Below are positions 41,995 to 51,577 of a DNA stretch of 64,000 nucleotides, piece after piece (the stretch's first letter is position 1; each line of letters starts with the position of its first letter). The notes under the pieces are model-generated. The model was not told where the DNA came from. It ran no database searches and was given only the letters and a program-made list of their open reading frames with translations. The DNA comes from Candidatus Dechloromonas phosphorivorans (GTDB taxonomy: Bacteria; Pseudomonadota; Gammaproteobacteria; Burkholderiales; Rhodocyclaceae): contig JADKBR010000017.1 of assembly GCA_016714975.1 (NCBI GenBank), forward strand, positions 62,001 through 126,000, read 5' to 3'. A program made the translations under genes and the position numbers.

Positions 41995-43632
41995 TCAGCA
42001 ATCGACCTGCTTGTCGTCGAGAAATTCGGAGGCGTACTTGCGATAGATCGCGCTGCTGACGAATATCTCGTGGAGGTCTGGATCAATATGGCCGTTGCCA
42101 CGGAACTTGTCCATGATGGCAAGTGCCTGCGATAGGGTCATGGCTTCCTTGTACGGGCGGTCCCTGGCGGTAAGTGCTTCGAAGATATCGGCGATGCCGA
42201 TCATGCGAGCCTGCCAGCTCAACTCATCGCGCTTGAGGCCACGCGGGTAGCCCTTGCCATCCATCCGCTCATGGTGGCCGCCGGCGTATTCAGGGACGTT
42301 CTTCAGGTGTTTTGGCCACGGCAGCTGTTCAAGCATCCTGATCGTCGCGGTGGCGTGGTAGTTGATGGTCTCGCGCTCGTCGTGGGTCAAGGTGCCGGCA
42401 CGGATGGTCAGGTTTTCGAGTTCGTCGGCGGTCAGGAAATCGGATTCCGTGCCGTCGACGTTACGCCAGCGGTAATTTCGGGAGATGCTCCTGACTCGCT
42501 CGATGTCGTCATTGCTCATGCGCTCGCTGCCGATGTTCGACTTGCGCAGGAAGTCACGGTCGACCTCCAGTCTGGCCGCAAACTCACGGAACTCCGCCTC
42601 GGCCTGTTCCGTCGACAAACCTTGGACAACGAACTGGAGCTTGCGGATCTCGGCGTCGCGTCGCAGCAACTCGAAACGGGTGTCAATGAGCTTGATGCGG
42701 TCGAAGATGGCGTGCAACTTGGTCGCCTTGTCGACCACATGGACCGGTGTCGTGACCTTGCCGCAATCATGGAGCAAGGCAGCGATTCGTAGTTCATAGC
42801 GATCCCGCTCGGTGAGCCGGAAGTCGGCCAGCGGCCCGTCATTTGCTTCGTGCGCTGCCTCCGCCAGCATCATTGTCAGTTCCGGGACGCGCTGGCAATG
42901 CTCGCCGGTGTAGGGCGACTTGTCGTCGATTGCCGCGTTGATAAGGCGGATGAAAGATTCGAACAGTTCTTCGAGTTGGTACAGCAGTTGCCGGTTGGTC
43001 AGCGCGATGGCGGCCTGCGAGGCGAGCGATTCGGCCAGACGCTGGTCGGCCTCAGAAAACGGGCCGACGACATCGTCGCTTTTCCCGTGAGCGTTGATCA
43101 GTTGCAGTACGCCAATGATGTCGCTCTCGTGATTGCGCATGGGTACCGTCAGGAACGATTGGGAGCGGTAATTGGTGCGCTGGTCGAACTCACGGGTGCC
43201 GGAAAAGTCGAAGCCCTCGGCGACGTAGGCATCGGCGATATTCACGGTCTTCCCGGAGAGGGCAGCATAGGCTGCGACCATGGCATTGTTGGCCGAGCCG
43301 TTCTCGCGGTAGAGCGGCAGATCGGGGAACTTGCCCGAAACCGGGTTGCCGCTGGTGCCACCAAAAGCGATATTCAGCGAGTCGGTACGAACGATCTCGA
43401 AATGCAAGTGGCGCTTGTCTTCGGACAGCAGATACAGGGTCCCGCCATCGGCCCGGGTGATCGTCTTGGCAGCTACCGTAATCTTCTCGAGCAGGCAGTT
43501 GAAATCATGCTCATCGGACAGCGATGCCCCGATGTCGTTGAGATACTCGAAGCGGCGGAATAGGTCGTCAAGCGTTTCCAATGCATTCCCTCTCCGTTGC
43601 CTGGCGGGGAGAACCGAATTGCCGAGCCCCAT
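41995..43632 (-). CDS. GAF-HD-GYP protein (probable c-di-GMP phosphodiesterase)
   Basis: About 545 residues: an N-terminal GAF domain (about 30-190, DFNCLLEKITVAAKTITRAD, then SFLTVPMRNHESDIIGVLQL) and a C-terminal HD-GYP domain split by an insertion of about 110 residues. Metal and signature residues are present: LLHDCGKVTTP, EYAGGHHERMDGKGYPRGL and IADIFEALTARDRPYK. HD-GYP proteins degrade c-di-GMP; GAF may sense a small molecule. The start at 43632 is nine bases after the stop of the metallo-beta-lactamase gene; a TTG about 50 bases further in has a better ribosome site. Confidence 0.88.
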   Translation of the reverse strand: MGLGNSVLPARQRRGNALETLDDLFRRFEYLNDIGASLSDEHDFNCLLEKITVAAKTITRADGGTLYLLSEDKRHLHFEIVRTDSLNIAFGGTSGNPVSGKFPDLPLYRENGSANNAMVAAYAALSGKTVNIADAYVAEGFDFSGTREFDQRTNYRSQSFLTVPMRNHESDIIGVLQLINAHGKSDDVVGPFSEADQRLAESLASQAAIALTNRQLLYQLEELFESFIRLINAAIDDKSPYTGEHCQRVPELTMMLAEAAHEANDGPLADFRLTERDRYELRIAALLHDCGKVTTPVHVVDKATKLHAIFDRIKLIDTRFELLRRDAEIRKLQFVVQGLSTEQAEAEFREFAARLEVDRDFLRKSNIGSERMSNDDIERVRSISRNYRWRNVDGTESDFLTADELENLTIRAGTLTHDERETINYHATATIRMLEQLPWPKHLKNVPEYAGGHHERMDGKGYPRGLKRDELSWQARMIGIADIFEALTARDRPYKEAMTLSQALAIMDKFRGNGHIDPDLHEIFVSSAIYRKYASEFLDDKQVDC

Positions 43633-43640
43633 GGCCCAAG

Positions 43641-44408
43641 TCAAAACTCCAGGACCTGGTTGTTCTGCAGCATCCGTGGCTTGAAGTTGCCGAGGCAGCG
43701 TTCGATTTCTGCCATGGTCTGCTCCATTTGCCCCGGCTTCAGGTGGGTGACATGAATTTCGCATTCCCGTTCAAGTTTGCGTAATTCCGCTGCGAGCATG
43801 CTCGGGCAGAGGTGCTTGGAGAGCAGAGCCAGTGGGGCATCGCCATCAGGGAAGGCACATTCGACGATGACATGGCGCAGATTGTCGATCCGGTTGACGG
43901 CTTGCCAGAAGGCATCGCACGGCCCGGTATCGCCAGAAAAAACCAGACTGCCGGCCCCGGAATCCAGCCGGTAGCCCACCGCTGGAATCGTATGATCGAC
44001 CGGCAGCGAGGTGAAGCTGCGCCTGCCGAGAATTACCGGAGCAAGGAGTTCGATCGGCTGGTAGGTCATGAATGGGTTCTCCGCCGAGGGTATCATGGCG
44101 AAATCCGGCCAGATTAGCCCGTTCAGCACATGTTTGCGGAGAATGTCGAGCACCGCCGGTACGCCGTGAACGGCCAGAGGCTTGTTACGGCGGTCGCCCG
44201 CCGAATCCATCATCAGTGGGAGGCAGGCGATATGGTCAAGGTGGGTGTGGGTCAGAAAGACATGATCGATACGTGCAAGATCGACAATCGACAGATCCGC
44301 AACGCCGGTGCCCGCATCAATCAGCACGTCGTCATCGATGAGCAGCGACGTTGTCCGCAGGTGCTCGCCGCCGATACCGCCGTTACAGCCAAGGACTCTC
44401 AGTTTCAT
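43641..44408 (-). CDS. Metallo-beta-lactamase-fold phosphodiesterase (cAMP PDE class II-like)
   Basis: A 255-residue protein with the zinc motif HTHLDHIA near residue 53 and later histidines in SLPVDHTIPAVGY, FSGDTGPCDA and IHVTHLKPGQ. The overall pattern fits class II 3',5'-cyclic nucleotide phosphodiesterases and relatives. It lies nine bases before the HD-GYP gene in a signalling block, so a role in cyclic nucleotide turnover is plausible but not shown. Confidence 0.78.
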   Translation of the reverse strand: MKLRVLGCNGGIGGEHLRTTSLLIDDDVLIDAGTGVADLSIVDLARIDHVFLTHTHLDHIACLPLMMDSAGDRRNKPLAVHGVPAVLDILRKHVLNGLIWPDFAMIPSAENPFMTYQPIELLAPVILGRRSFTSLPVDHTIPAVGYRLDSGAGSLVFSGDTGPCDAFWQAVNRIDNLRHVIVECAFPDGDAPLALLSKHLCPSMLAAELRKLERECEIHVTHLKPGQMEQTMAEIERCLGNFKPRMLQNNQVLEF

Positions 44409-44558
44409 CGTGGTCTGGATTCGAACAAAGCGACCTCATTCCGTTTTCCTTGCGACGGAAGGTGCAGAGATGCAAAATCCGTTCGCTATTCAGCGCGTAG
44501 AACTGACTGCCGGCGATCACTTTTCCGGATTGCATTGTCGCCGGCTTGCCCGAAAGCG

Positions 44559-45239
44559 TCAGTTTCTGATGCTCAGCTCCATCCGGATGCCGGCGATCTC
44601 GACCACATCTTTGTCCCGCAGCAGGAAAGCCTCACCGCCAATTTCTCCGCTGTTGACCATGGGAAATTTTTGACCTTCGACATGGGTAACAAAAACCCCT
44701 TCGGAGCGGCGGGAAATGACGGCGACCTGCACCCCAGGCTTGCCAAGGGTCGTCAGCGGCTTGGTCAGCTCCAGAGCTTTGCCGGCGTTCGGCCCATTGA
44801 GCAGGCGGATCGTTGCCCTTGGAATCGGTGGCGGCGAAGCTACCGGGCGCGGGATCATGATTTGTGTGGCGGCGAAGGTGCGTTCCGGCTCGGGTGATGT
44901 CGAGAGCCCCGCCGCACGCAGCTGGGCAGCATTGTCGAAGCCCCCGACTGCGGTCTCTGACATGAACTTGAGTTTGTATTTTCCAAGTTCGACTGCGTCA
45001 TTGTTCTTTAGCACATGCCGGGTGATGGCTTGGCCATTCACCAGCGTTCCGTTGGTGCTGTTGAGATCCTCGAGGAAGGAATCGTTGAGGATGGTGACGA
45101 TCCGGGCATGCTCACCAGATATGGCGAGATTGTCGATCTGGATGTCATTGTTCGGCCGTCGCCCGATGGTTATCTGCTCCTTGTTAAGGGGAATCTCCTT
45201 GAGCACCAGTCCATCCATCGAGAGAATCAATCTTGCCAT
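44559..45239 (-). CDS. FHA-domain protein
   Basis: A 226-residue protein. The N-terminal FHA domain (about 20-95) has GRRPNNDIQIDN, SGEHA and LNSTNGTLVNG, which together bind phosphothreonine. A linker rich in Pro leads to a second, degraded FHA-like fold (about 145-225) lacking the key Arg and Asn. It sits 15 bases after the PP2C gene, so the pair likely works in one Ser/Thr phosphorylation pathway. No kinase is in the window. Confidence 0.88.
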   Translation of the reverse strand: MARLILSMDGLVLKEIPLNKEQITIGRRPNNDIQIDNLAISGEHARIVTILNDSFLEDLNSTNGTLVNGQAITRHVLKNNDAVELGKYKLKFMSETAVGGFDNAAQLRAAGLSTSPEPERTFAATQIMIPRPVASPPPIPRATIRLLNGPNAGKALELTKPLTTLGKPGVQVAVISRRSEGVFVTHVEGQKFPMVNSGEIGGEAFLLRDKDVVEIAGIRMELSIRN

Positions 45240-45254
45240 CTGGCCTTCCCTGTC

Positions 45255-46076
45255 CTACCCGAAACGAACCAGCAGCTGTTGCCACCAGCCGGCGCGCGCC
45301 GGGAAGTCCCCGCGCACCCTAATCAGAATCACCGAGACGTTGTCCGGTCCCCCATTGTCATTTGCCATCTTCACCAAGTGCTCCGCCGCAGCCCCCACAT
45401 TCGCTCCCAACATCACCAGCGTCCGCCCGATCTCCATGTCGTCGAGCATCTCGGTCAGCCCATCGGAACAGAGCAGGTATAGATCTCCGGGTTCCACTGG
45501 AAAATCCTTGATTTCCGGCGCCGCCGTCACGTCCACGCCCAGCGCCTGCGTTATCAGATTCCTGCTAAATGACCAACGCGCGTCCTCAGCGCTAATAATG
45601 CCACTATCGAGCTGTTGTTGTAAGAGCGAATGATCCCGCGTCAGGCGTTCGAAGCAATTCTTTCGCAGCCGATAAGCCCTCGAGTCGCCCAAATGCGCCA
45701 CCGTCAGCAGATTGTCGTAGAACCACGCGACGACTAGCGTTGTGCCCATCCCGTAGTAATGCGGCTGATTGTGGCCGGCAAAGTAGATTTCTGCGTTCGC
45801 CTCGCCGATCCGCTCCAGCAACTGGGAGTGAGCGACCCGCTGTCCGTCGGTATTGAACTGTTGCGGCTCGCGTCCGTCCAGCGTGCCGATGAGGCTGTTG
45901 GCGAGCAGCGAGGTCGCCATGGTGCTGGCGACCTCGCCGGCATTGTGGCCGCCCATGCCATCAGCCAGGATCATCAGGCCGAGTGCCGCGTCACCAAACA
46001 CCGCATCCTCGTTGTGGCGACGGACCTTGCCTACGTCGGTGCGTATGGCAAACTCCAGAGCATCCGTCAGGGTCAT
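45255..46076 (-). CDS. PP2C-family serine/threonine phosphatase
   Basis: A 273-residue Stp1/PrpC-type phosphatase. Metal-binding motifs are RRHNEDA, LADGMGGHNAGEVAS, HLGDSRAYRL, CSDGLTEML and the C-terminal GGPDNVSVIL. The start at 46076 gives MTLTDALEFAIRTDVG; the longer frame begins inside the upstream gap and is less likely. It is the first gene of the signalling block. Confidence 0.92.
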   Translation of the reverse strand: MTLTDALEFAIRTDVGKVRRHNEDAVFGDAALGLMILADGMGGHNAGEVASTMATSLLANSLIGTLDGREPQQFNTDGQRVAHSQLLERIGEANAEIYFAGHNQPHYYGMGTTLVVAWFYDNLLTVAHLGDSRAYRLRKNCFERLTRDHSLLQQQLDSGIISAEDARWSFSRNLITQALGVDVTAAPEIKDFPVEPGDLYLLCSDGLTEMLDDMEIGRTLVMLGANVGAAAEHLVKMANDNGGPDNVSVILIRVRGDFPARAGWWQQLLVRFG

Positions 46077-46147
46077 TGTTTCGTGCGTCGTCAATCGGAG
46101 GGCCCCTATTCTGCCTGCCTTGCCGACGCGCATCCGTGAGGTTTCTC

Positions 46148-47104
46148 TCACCCGAGCGGCAACTCGACACCCAAGGCACGTTCGCGCGCAGCGGCAACAA
46201 CCCGGATCGCCACGGCAAGATCCTGAATCGCCATGCCTTGTGATTCGAACACGGTAATCTGCTCGCTAGCTGTCCGTCCGGCGTGCCTCCCGATGATGAT
46301 GTCGCCCAGTTCAACCAGTTGCCGGGCGTGCAGACGCCCCTTCTCCAGGAACGGCAGCAAGTCGCCAGCCTCGGCGAGGGCCGTCGGTACGGCATCGACC
46401 GCGACCAGGGCGCAGCGCCTGAGCGCGGCTTCCGGCAATTCCTGGCGGATCAGCGCGTTGGAACCGGCGGCGTTGATGTGCGTTCCCGGCTCCAGCCAGT
46501 CGGCGTCGAACAGCGGCTGCGCTGCCGTCGTTACGGTGCCGATCAGGTCGCTGCCGCGCACGGTATCCTCGGCGCTGGCGGCGGGCACCACCGCGACGCC
46601 GGTCATCCCGCTCAGACGCTCGCAGAAGGCGCGCAATTTCACCGCGTCGCGGCTGAATACCTTGACCAGTTCCAGCGGCATGGCGGCGCAGATGCCGCGA
46701 ACGTGGCCTTCGGCCTGCCAGCCGGCGCCGAAGACTCCGGCCACGGAAGTGTCCGGCCGCGCCAGCCAGCGAGCCGCAACGCCGCTGGCGGCGCCGGTTC
46801 GGATCATGCCCAGGTAGTCGGCCTCGATGACCGCCAGCAGGCTGCCGCTGGCCGCGTCGAACATGTGGACGAGAAAGCGGTTGCCGCTGCGGTTGGTCGT
46901 GTAGGCCTTGTAGCCGAGCACACCCTGCGCCGGCAGCGCTCCCTGCAGGATGTGCAGCACCGTCTGCGGCAGGCGTGTGCGGGCGCGCGGCGTGTCCTGC
47001 GCCTGGCCCAGCGACAGGTCGCGATGCGCCGATTCGACCGCCTCCAGGGCCATCGTTGCGGTCAACACCTGTTTTACGTCATTTTCCGAGAGAAACAGCG
47101 CCAT
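46148..47104 (-). CDS. Ornithine cyclodeaminase / mu-crystallin family protein
   Basis: A 318-residue dehydrogenase-like protein with the NAD-binding segment GVFGAGWQAEGHVRGIC and the family's YKAYTTN and EADYLGMIRTGAASGVA. Members include ornithine cyclodeaminase, ketimine reductases and alanine dehydrogenases; the substrate here cannot be told. It follows the terC gene by nine bases on the same strand. Confidence 0.85.
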   Translation of the reverse strand: MALFLSENDVKQVLTATMALEAVESAHRDLSLGQAQDTPRARTRLPQTVLHILQGALPAQGVLGYKAYTTNRSGNRFLVHMFDAASGSLLAVIEADYLGMIRTGAASGVAARWLARPDTSVAGVFGAGWQAEGHVRGICAAMPLELVKVFSRDAVKLRAFCERLSGMTGVAVVPAASAEDTVRGSDLIGTVTTAAQPLFDADWLEPGTHINAAGSNALIRQELPEAALRRCALVAVDAVPTALAEAGDLLPFLEKGRLHARQLVELGDIIIGRHAGRTASEQITVFESQGMAIQDLAVAIRVVAAARERALGVELPLG

Positions 47105-47113
47105 GCCCGCTCC

Positions 47114-47815
47114 TTAAACGATGGTGACATCCTGCCTGGCGAGAATGCGCTGCTCGAGCCAGCGCCCGACGATGACGACGAGCAGCCCGCCGATGCCGCC
47201 GGCGGCCTTCGCCGACCATGCCGGCAATGGCGGCAACAGCCCGACGACACCGGGGTCGGTAAAGATCATCTGGCCGGCGACGTAGCCGAGCAGCCCGGCG
47301 CCGAGCAGGACGATCCACGGCCAGCGCTCCATCCAGCGCAGGATCACCTGGCTCGACCAGACAATCAGCGGAATGCTGACGGCGAGTCCGAACAGTAGCA
47401 GCACCAGGCTGCCCTGGGCGGCGCCGGCAACGCCGATGACGTTGTCGAGACTCATGACGAAATCGGCGACGACGATGGTCTTGACTGCGCCCCACAGGTT
47501 GGCCGACGCCTCAATATCATGGCCTTCCTCGTCTTCCGGCAGCATCAGCTTGACGGCGATCCACACCAGCAGCAGGCCACCGACCAGTTTCAGCCACGGC
47601 AGGTTCATGACTAGCGCCGCGAACACGGTGAGGACGACGCGCAGGCTGACCGCCCCGGCAACGCCCCAGAAGATGCCCGTCTTGCGCTGTTCCGGTGACA
47701 GGTTGCGGCAGGCTAGCGCGATGACCACCGCGTTGTCGCCGGACAGCACGATGTCGATCGCAATGATCTGGCCGACGGCAATCCAGAAAGCGGCGGAAGT
47801 GAGATCGAGTTCCAT
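47114..47815 (-). CDS. TerC/Alx-family integral membrane protein (YjbE type)
   Basis: A 233-residue inner-membrane protein with seven helices. The paired acidic motifs of the family are GDNAVVIAL in the first half and MSLDNVIGVAG in the second. TerC relatives have been linked to tellurite resistance and, for Alx/MntP-like members, to manganese efflux; the substrate is uncertain. A hairpin terminator lies just upstream, so it has its own promoter. Confidence 0.88.
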   Translation of the reverse strand: MELDLTSAAFWIAVGQIIAIDIVLSGDNAVVIALACRNLSPEQRKTGIFWGVAGAVSLRVVLTVFAALVMNLPWLKLVGGLLLVWIAVKLMLPEDEEGHDIEASANLWGAVKTIVVADFVMSLDNVIGVAGAAQGSLVLLLFGLAVSIPLIVWSSQVILRWMERWPWIVLLGAGLLGYVAGQMIFTDPGVVGLLPPLPAWSAKAAGGIGGLLVVIVGRWLEQRILARQDVTIV

Positions 47816-47829
47816 GGGATCCGGTCATG

Positions 47830-47857
47830 AAAAAGGCGGGCACGCGGCCCGCCTTTT
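47830..47857 (-). terminator. Rho-independent terminator of sucCD
   Basis: AAAAGGCGGGC and GCCCGCCTTTT form an 11-base perfect stem around ACGCG. It begins 22 bases after the sucD stop on the minus strand and is followed by Ts from the symmetric A run. Confidence 0.85.
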
Positions 47858-47879
47858 CCGGTTGAGCCACACTCGGATT

Positions 47880-48773
47880 TTACAGCAATGCCTTCAACAG
47901 CTTGCCCATTTCGGACGGGTCGCGCGTCACGGTGAAGCCGCACTCTTCCATGATCGCGAGCTTGGCATTGGCCGTGTCGGCGCCGCCGGAGATCAGCGCG
48001 CCGGCATGGCCCATGCGCTTGCCGGCCGGCGCGGTGACGCCAGCGATGAAGCCGACGATCGGCTTCTTCATGTTGGCCTTGCACCACACGGCCGCTTCGG
48101 CTTCGTCGGGACCGCCGATTTCGCCGATCATGATGACGGCGTCGGTGTCCGGATCGTCGTTGAAGGCCTTCATGACGTCGATGTGCTTGAGGCCGTTGAT
48201 CGGGTCACCCCCGATGCCGACCGCGGAAGACTGGCCGAGGCCGAGTTCGGTCAACTGGCCGACGGCTTCGTAGGTCAGCGTGCCGGAACGCGAGACGACG
48301 CCGATGCGGCCCTTCATGTGGATGTGACCGGGCATAATGCCGATCTTGACTTCATCCGGGGTGATCAGGCCGGGGCAGTTCGGCCCGAGCAGCAGGGTCT
48401 TTTTGCCGCCTTTGGCTTCCTTTTCCTTCATCTTGTTGCGCAAGATCAGCATGTCGCGCACGGGGACGCCTTCGGTGATGCAGATGACGAAATCGAGGTC
48501 GGCCTCGACGGCTTCCCAGATGGCGGCGGCAGCGCCCGGAGGCGGCACGTAGATGACCGACACTGTGGCGCCGGTTTGCTGGGCGGCTTCCTTGACGGAC
48601 CCGAAGATGGGCACGCCGAAAATCGACTCGCCCGCCTTCTTGGGGTTCACGCCAGCGACGAAGCAGTTCTTGCCGTTCGCGTATTCAATGCACTTTTCGG
48701 TGTGGAACTGGCCGGTCTTGCCGGTGATGCCCTGGGTGATGATGCGGGTGTCTTTATTGATGAAAATCGACAT
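47880..48773 (-). CDS. sucD: Succinyl-CoA synthetase alpha subunit
   Basis: A 297-residue subunit with the CoA-binding N-terminal fold (INKDTRIITQGITGKTGQFH) and the phosphohistidine loop VTAPAGKRMGHAGALI, His256 being the phosphate carrier. Works with SucC in the citric acid cycle to make succinate and ATP or GTP. It is 11 bases after sucC and followed by a strong terminator. Confidence 0.97.
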   Translation of the reverse strand: MSIFINKDTRIITQGITGKTGQFHTEKCIEYANGKNCFVAGVNPKKAGESIFGVPIFGSVKEAAQQTGATVSVIYVPPPGAAAAIWEAVEADLDFVICITEGVPVRDMLILRNKMKEKEAKGGKKTLLLGPNCPGLITPDEVKIGIMPGHIHMKGRIGVVSRSGTLTYEAVGQLTELGLGQSSAVGIGGDPINGLKHIDVMKAFNDDPDTDAVIMIGEIGGPDEAEAAVWCKANMKKPIVGFIAGVTAPAGKRMGHAGALISGGADTANAKLAIMEECGFTVTRDPSEMGKLLKALL

Positions 48774-48784
48774 TCGATAGCTCC

Positions 48785-49945
48785 TTACTTGACCGCAGCG
48801 ACGATCTTGGTGGCGGCTTCGGCCATGGAATCGGCAGAAATGATGGGCAGGCCGGAGTCCTTGAGGATCTGCTTGCCGATTTGTTCGTTGGTACCCTTCA
48901 TGCGCACGACCAGCGGCACCGACAGATGGGTTTCCCTGGCGGCGGCGACGACGCCGTCGGCAATGGTGTCGCAGCGCATGATGCCGCCGAAGATATTGAC
49001 CAGGATGCCCTTGACCTTGGGATTCTTGAGCATGATCTTGAAGGCTTCGGTGACCTTTTCGGTCGTCGCGCCGCCGCCAACGTCGAGGAAGTTGGCCGGC
49101 TCGGCGCCGAACAGCTTGATCGTGTCCATGGTCGCCATCGCCAGGCCGGCGCCATTGACCAGGCAGCCGATGTTGCCGTCGAGGGAGATGTAGGTGAGGT
49201 CGAAGCGGGAGGCTTCGAGTTCATCCGGATCCTCTTCGTCGAGGTCGCGCATGGCGACGATCTCTTCCTGGCGGTAGAGCGAATTGGAGTCAAAGTTGAA
49301 CTTGGCGTCGAGCGCTTTGATGTTGCCGTTGCCCTCGAGGATCAGCGGGTTGATCTCGGCCAGCGAGGCATCGGTTTCCATGTAGCAGGTGTAGAGCTTC
49401 TTCAGGGTATCGATTGCCTGGGCCTGAGAGGCTTGGGGAACGCCGATTCCGGAAACCAGGGTCATGGCCTGCGCGTCGGTCATGCCGACCAGCGGGTTGA
49501 TGAAAACCTTGATGATCTTTTCCGGGGTCTTGTGGGCAACTTCCTCGATGTCCATGCCGCCCTCGGACGACGCCATCATCGCCACCGACTGGGTGGCGCG
49601 ATCGGTCAGCGCGGCAACGTAGTATTCATGCTTGATGTCGGCGCCTTCTTCGACCAGCAGGTGACGGACCTTCTGGCCTTGCGGGCCGGTCTGGTGCGTG
49701 ATCAACTGCATGCCGAGGATCTGGTTGGCGTACTCGCGCACTTGCTCGAGCGACTTCGCCACCTTGACGCCGCCTCCTTTGCCACGTCCACCGGCATGGA
49801 TCTGGGCCTTGACCACCCAGACACTGCCGCCCAGGGTTTCCGCTGCCTTAACCGCGTCATCGACGGACGTGCAGTGAATCCCGCGCGGAACCGTAACGCC
49901 GAATTTGTTCAGGATTTGTTTGCCCTGATATTCGTGAATTTTCAT
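48785..49945 (-). CDS. sucC: Succinyl-CoA synthetase beta subunit
   Basis: A 386-residue ATP-grasp subunit with MKIHEYQGKQILNKFGV, KAQIHAGGRGKGGGVKV, and the C-terminal NIFGGIMRCD. It forms the nucleotide site and pairs with SucD. AAGGAAGG lies before the ATG. No other citric acid cycle gene is adjacent. Confidence 0.97.
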   Translation of the reverse strand: MKIHEYQGKQILNKFGVTVPRGIHCTSVDDAVKAAETLGGSVWVVKAQIHAGGRGKGGGVKVAKSLEQVREYANQILGMQLITHQTGPQGQKVRHLLVEEGADIKHEYYVAALTDRATQSVAMMASSEGGMDIEEVAHKTPEKIIKVFINPLVGMTDAQAMTLVSGIGVPQASQAQAIDTLKKLYTCYMETDASLAEINPLILEGNGNIKALDAKFNFDSNSLYRQEEIVAMRDLDEEDPDELEASRFDLTYISLDGNIGCLVNGAGLAMATMDTIKLFGAEPANFLDVGGGATTEKVTEAFKIMLKNPKVKGILVNIFGGIMRCDTIADGVVAAARETHLSVPLVVRMKGTNEQIGKQILKDSGLPIISADSMAEAATKIVAAVK

Positions 49946-50278
49946 GCGCCTTCCTTGCGTTTAGTTGAGTTGCGAGCAATGAGCGGTACGCCTGAACCCC
50001 CTGCCGTCCCACCCGGTAAATACCGATATTTAGCTCTAAATTTTATCATAAGCGGCACCCTTGTTTCCTGCAGAATCCATAATTATGGAGCTGATCCGCT
50101 CGCCAGCAGGTCCAGGCCCTGCGCTCCAACGGGACCGCCGAGCAGTGAAGGGTGCCGACAAGCGGCATGCGCGCAACAGGCAGTTACGGTCGACTGGCAA
50201 AAACAGGGCAAATTGATCTGGCTCAAGCAGCGCCACTGCCGACAGGACGAAAATTTGCGGCTCAGGAGGGATTCAGAA
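49946..50278. other. Divergent intergenic region sucC-paaK
   Basis: About 330 bases between two divergent starts. The sucC-proximal part (50015-50060) is A/T rich and may hold that promoter. The frame across the remainder is open on the plus strand but has no composition of a protein. AGGAGGG at 50264-50270 is the paaK ribosome site. No other element was recognised. Confidence 0.5.
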
Positions 50279-51574
50279 ATGAACAAGGGTCTACACCCCA
50301 TCGAAACTGCCAGCCGCGATGAGATCATCGCGCTCCAGACCGAGCGCCTCAAATGGACGCTGCGCCACGTTTACAGCAACGTGCCGCACTACAAGGCCGC
50401 CTTCGACGCCGCCGGCGTTCATCCGGACGATTTGCGCTCGCTGGCCGATCTTGCCCGCTTTCCGTTCACCAACAAGCAGGATCTGCGCGACAACTACCCC
50501 TATGGCATGTTCGCCGTGCCGCGCGAGGAGGTGGTGCGCATCCATGCCTCGAGCGGAACGACCGGCAAGCCGACGGTGGTCGGCTACACGCAGGCCGATG
50601 TCGACATGTGGGCCGATCTGATGGCACGTTCGATCTACGCCGGCGGCGGCCGCAAGGGTGACATCGCCCACGTCGCCTACGGCTACGGGCTGTTCACTGG
50701 CGGCCTCGGCGCCCACTACGGAGCCGAGCGGCTGGGCTGCACGGTGATCCCGATGTCGGGCGGGCAGACCGAGAAGCAGGTGCAACTGATCTGTGACTTC
50801 AAGCCGACCATCATCCTGGTCACGCCGTCCTATATGCTCAACATGGCCGACGAATTGCGCCGCCAGGGAATCGACCCGCGGAGCACCGCATTGCGCATCG
50901 GCATGCACGGCGCCGAACCGTGGACCGACGCGATGCGCACGGAGATCGAGGCCACCTTCGGCATCGATGCCATCGACCTCTACGGCCTGTCCGAGGTGAT
51001 CGGCCCCGGCGTCGCCTGCGAATGCGTCGAAGCCAAGGATGGCCCGGTGCTCTGGGAGGATCATTTCTTCCCCGAGATCATCGACCCCGCGACCGGCGAA
51101 GCCCTGCCCGACGGCAGCCTGGGCGAACTGGTGTTTACCTCGCTGACCAAGCAGGCGATGCCGCTGATCCGCTACCGCACCCGCGACCTGACCCGCCTGC
51201 TGCCGCCGACCGCGCGCTCGATGCGGCGGATCGGCAAGATCACCGGCCGCTCGGACGACATGCTGATCATCCGCGGCGTCAATGTCTTCCCGTCGCAGAT
51301 CGAGGAGCTGATCCTCAGGCAGCCCAAGCTGTCGCCGCACTACATGCTGGAAGTGAGCCGCGACGGCCACCTCGATGCGATGAAGGTCAATGTCGAACTG
51401 AAACCGGAGTTCGAATTCGCCACCGGCCCGGAGAAGGAATTCGTGGCGCACGACCTGCAACACCACATCAAGTCCTACATCGGCATCACCGCCCGCATCG
51501 AGATCGTCGAGATCGGCGGCATCGAGCGCTCGATCGGCAAGGCCCGGCGGGTCATCGACCGGCGCCCGAACTAG
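50279..51574 (+). CDS. paaK: Phenylacetate-CoA ligase
   Basis: A 431-residue adenylate-forming enzyme that activates phenylacetate (or a related aromatic acid) with CoA. Motifs: the P-loop-like SSGTTGKPT (91-99), YGLSEVIGPG, and the C-terminal SDDMLIIRGVNVFPSQIE with IGKARRVIDRR. AGGAGGG lies eight bases upstream. The rest of the phenylacetate pathway is not in the window, so the enzyme may serve anaerobic or solitary aromatic-acid uptake. Confidence 0.94.
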   Translation: MNKGLHPIETASRDEIIALQTERLKWTLRHVYSNVPHYKAAFDAAGVHPDDLRSLADLARFPFTNKQDLRDNYPYGMFAVPREEVVRIHASSGTTGKPTVVGYTQADVDMWADLMARSIYAGGGRKGDIAHVAYGYGLFTGGLGAHYGAERLGCTVIPMSGGQTEKQVQLICDFKPTIILVTPSYMLNMADELRRQGIDPRSTALRIGMHGAEPWTDAMRTEIEATFGIDAIDLYGLSEVIGPGVACECVEAKDGPVLWEDHFFPEIIDPATGEALPDGSLGELVFTSLTKQAMPLIRYRTRDLTRLLPPTARSMRRIGKITGRSDDMLIIRGVNVFPSQIEELILRQPKLSPHYMLEVSRDGHLDAMKVNVELKPEFEFATGPEKEFVAHDLQHHIKSYIGITARIEIVEIGGIERSIGKARRVIDRRPN

Positions 51575-51577
51575 GCC

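Noticed and set aside
44383..44535. A 50-codon frame between the FHA and metallo-beta-lactamase genes, starting MQSGKVIAGSQFYAL
   Set aside because: The composition is acceptable but the ribosome site is poor and the end runs into the next gene. Not called without conservation.
48881..51574. A very long open frame on the plus strand that includes paaK and runs back through sucC
   Set aside because: Only the part from the ATG at 50279 resembles a protein family; the first 465 codons are the shadow of sucC and of the intergenic region.
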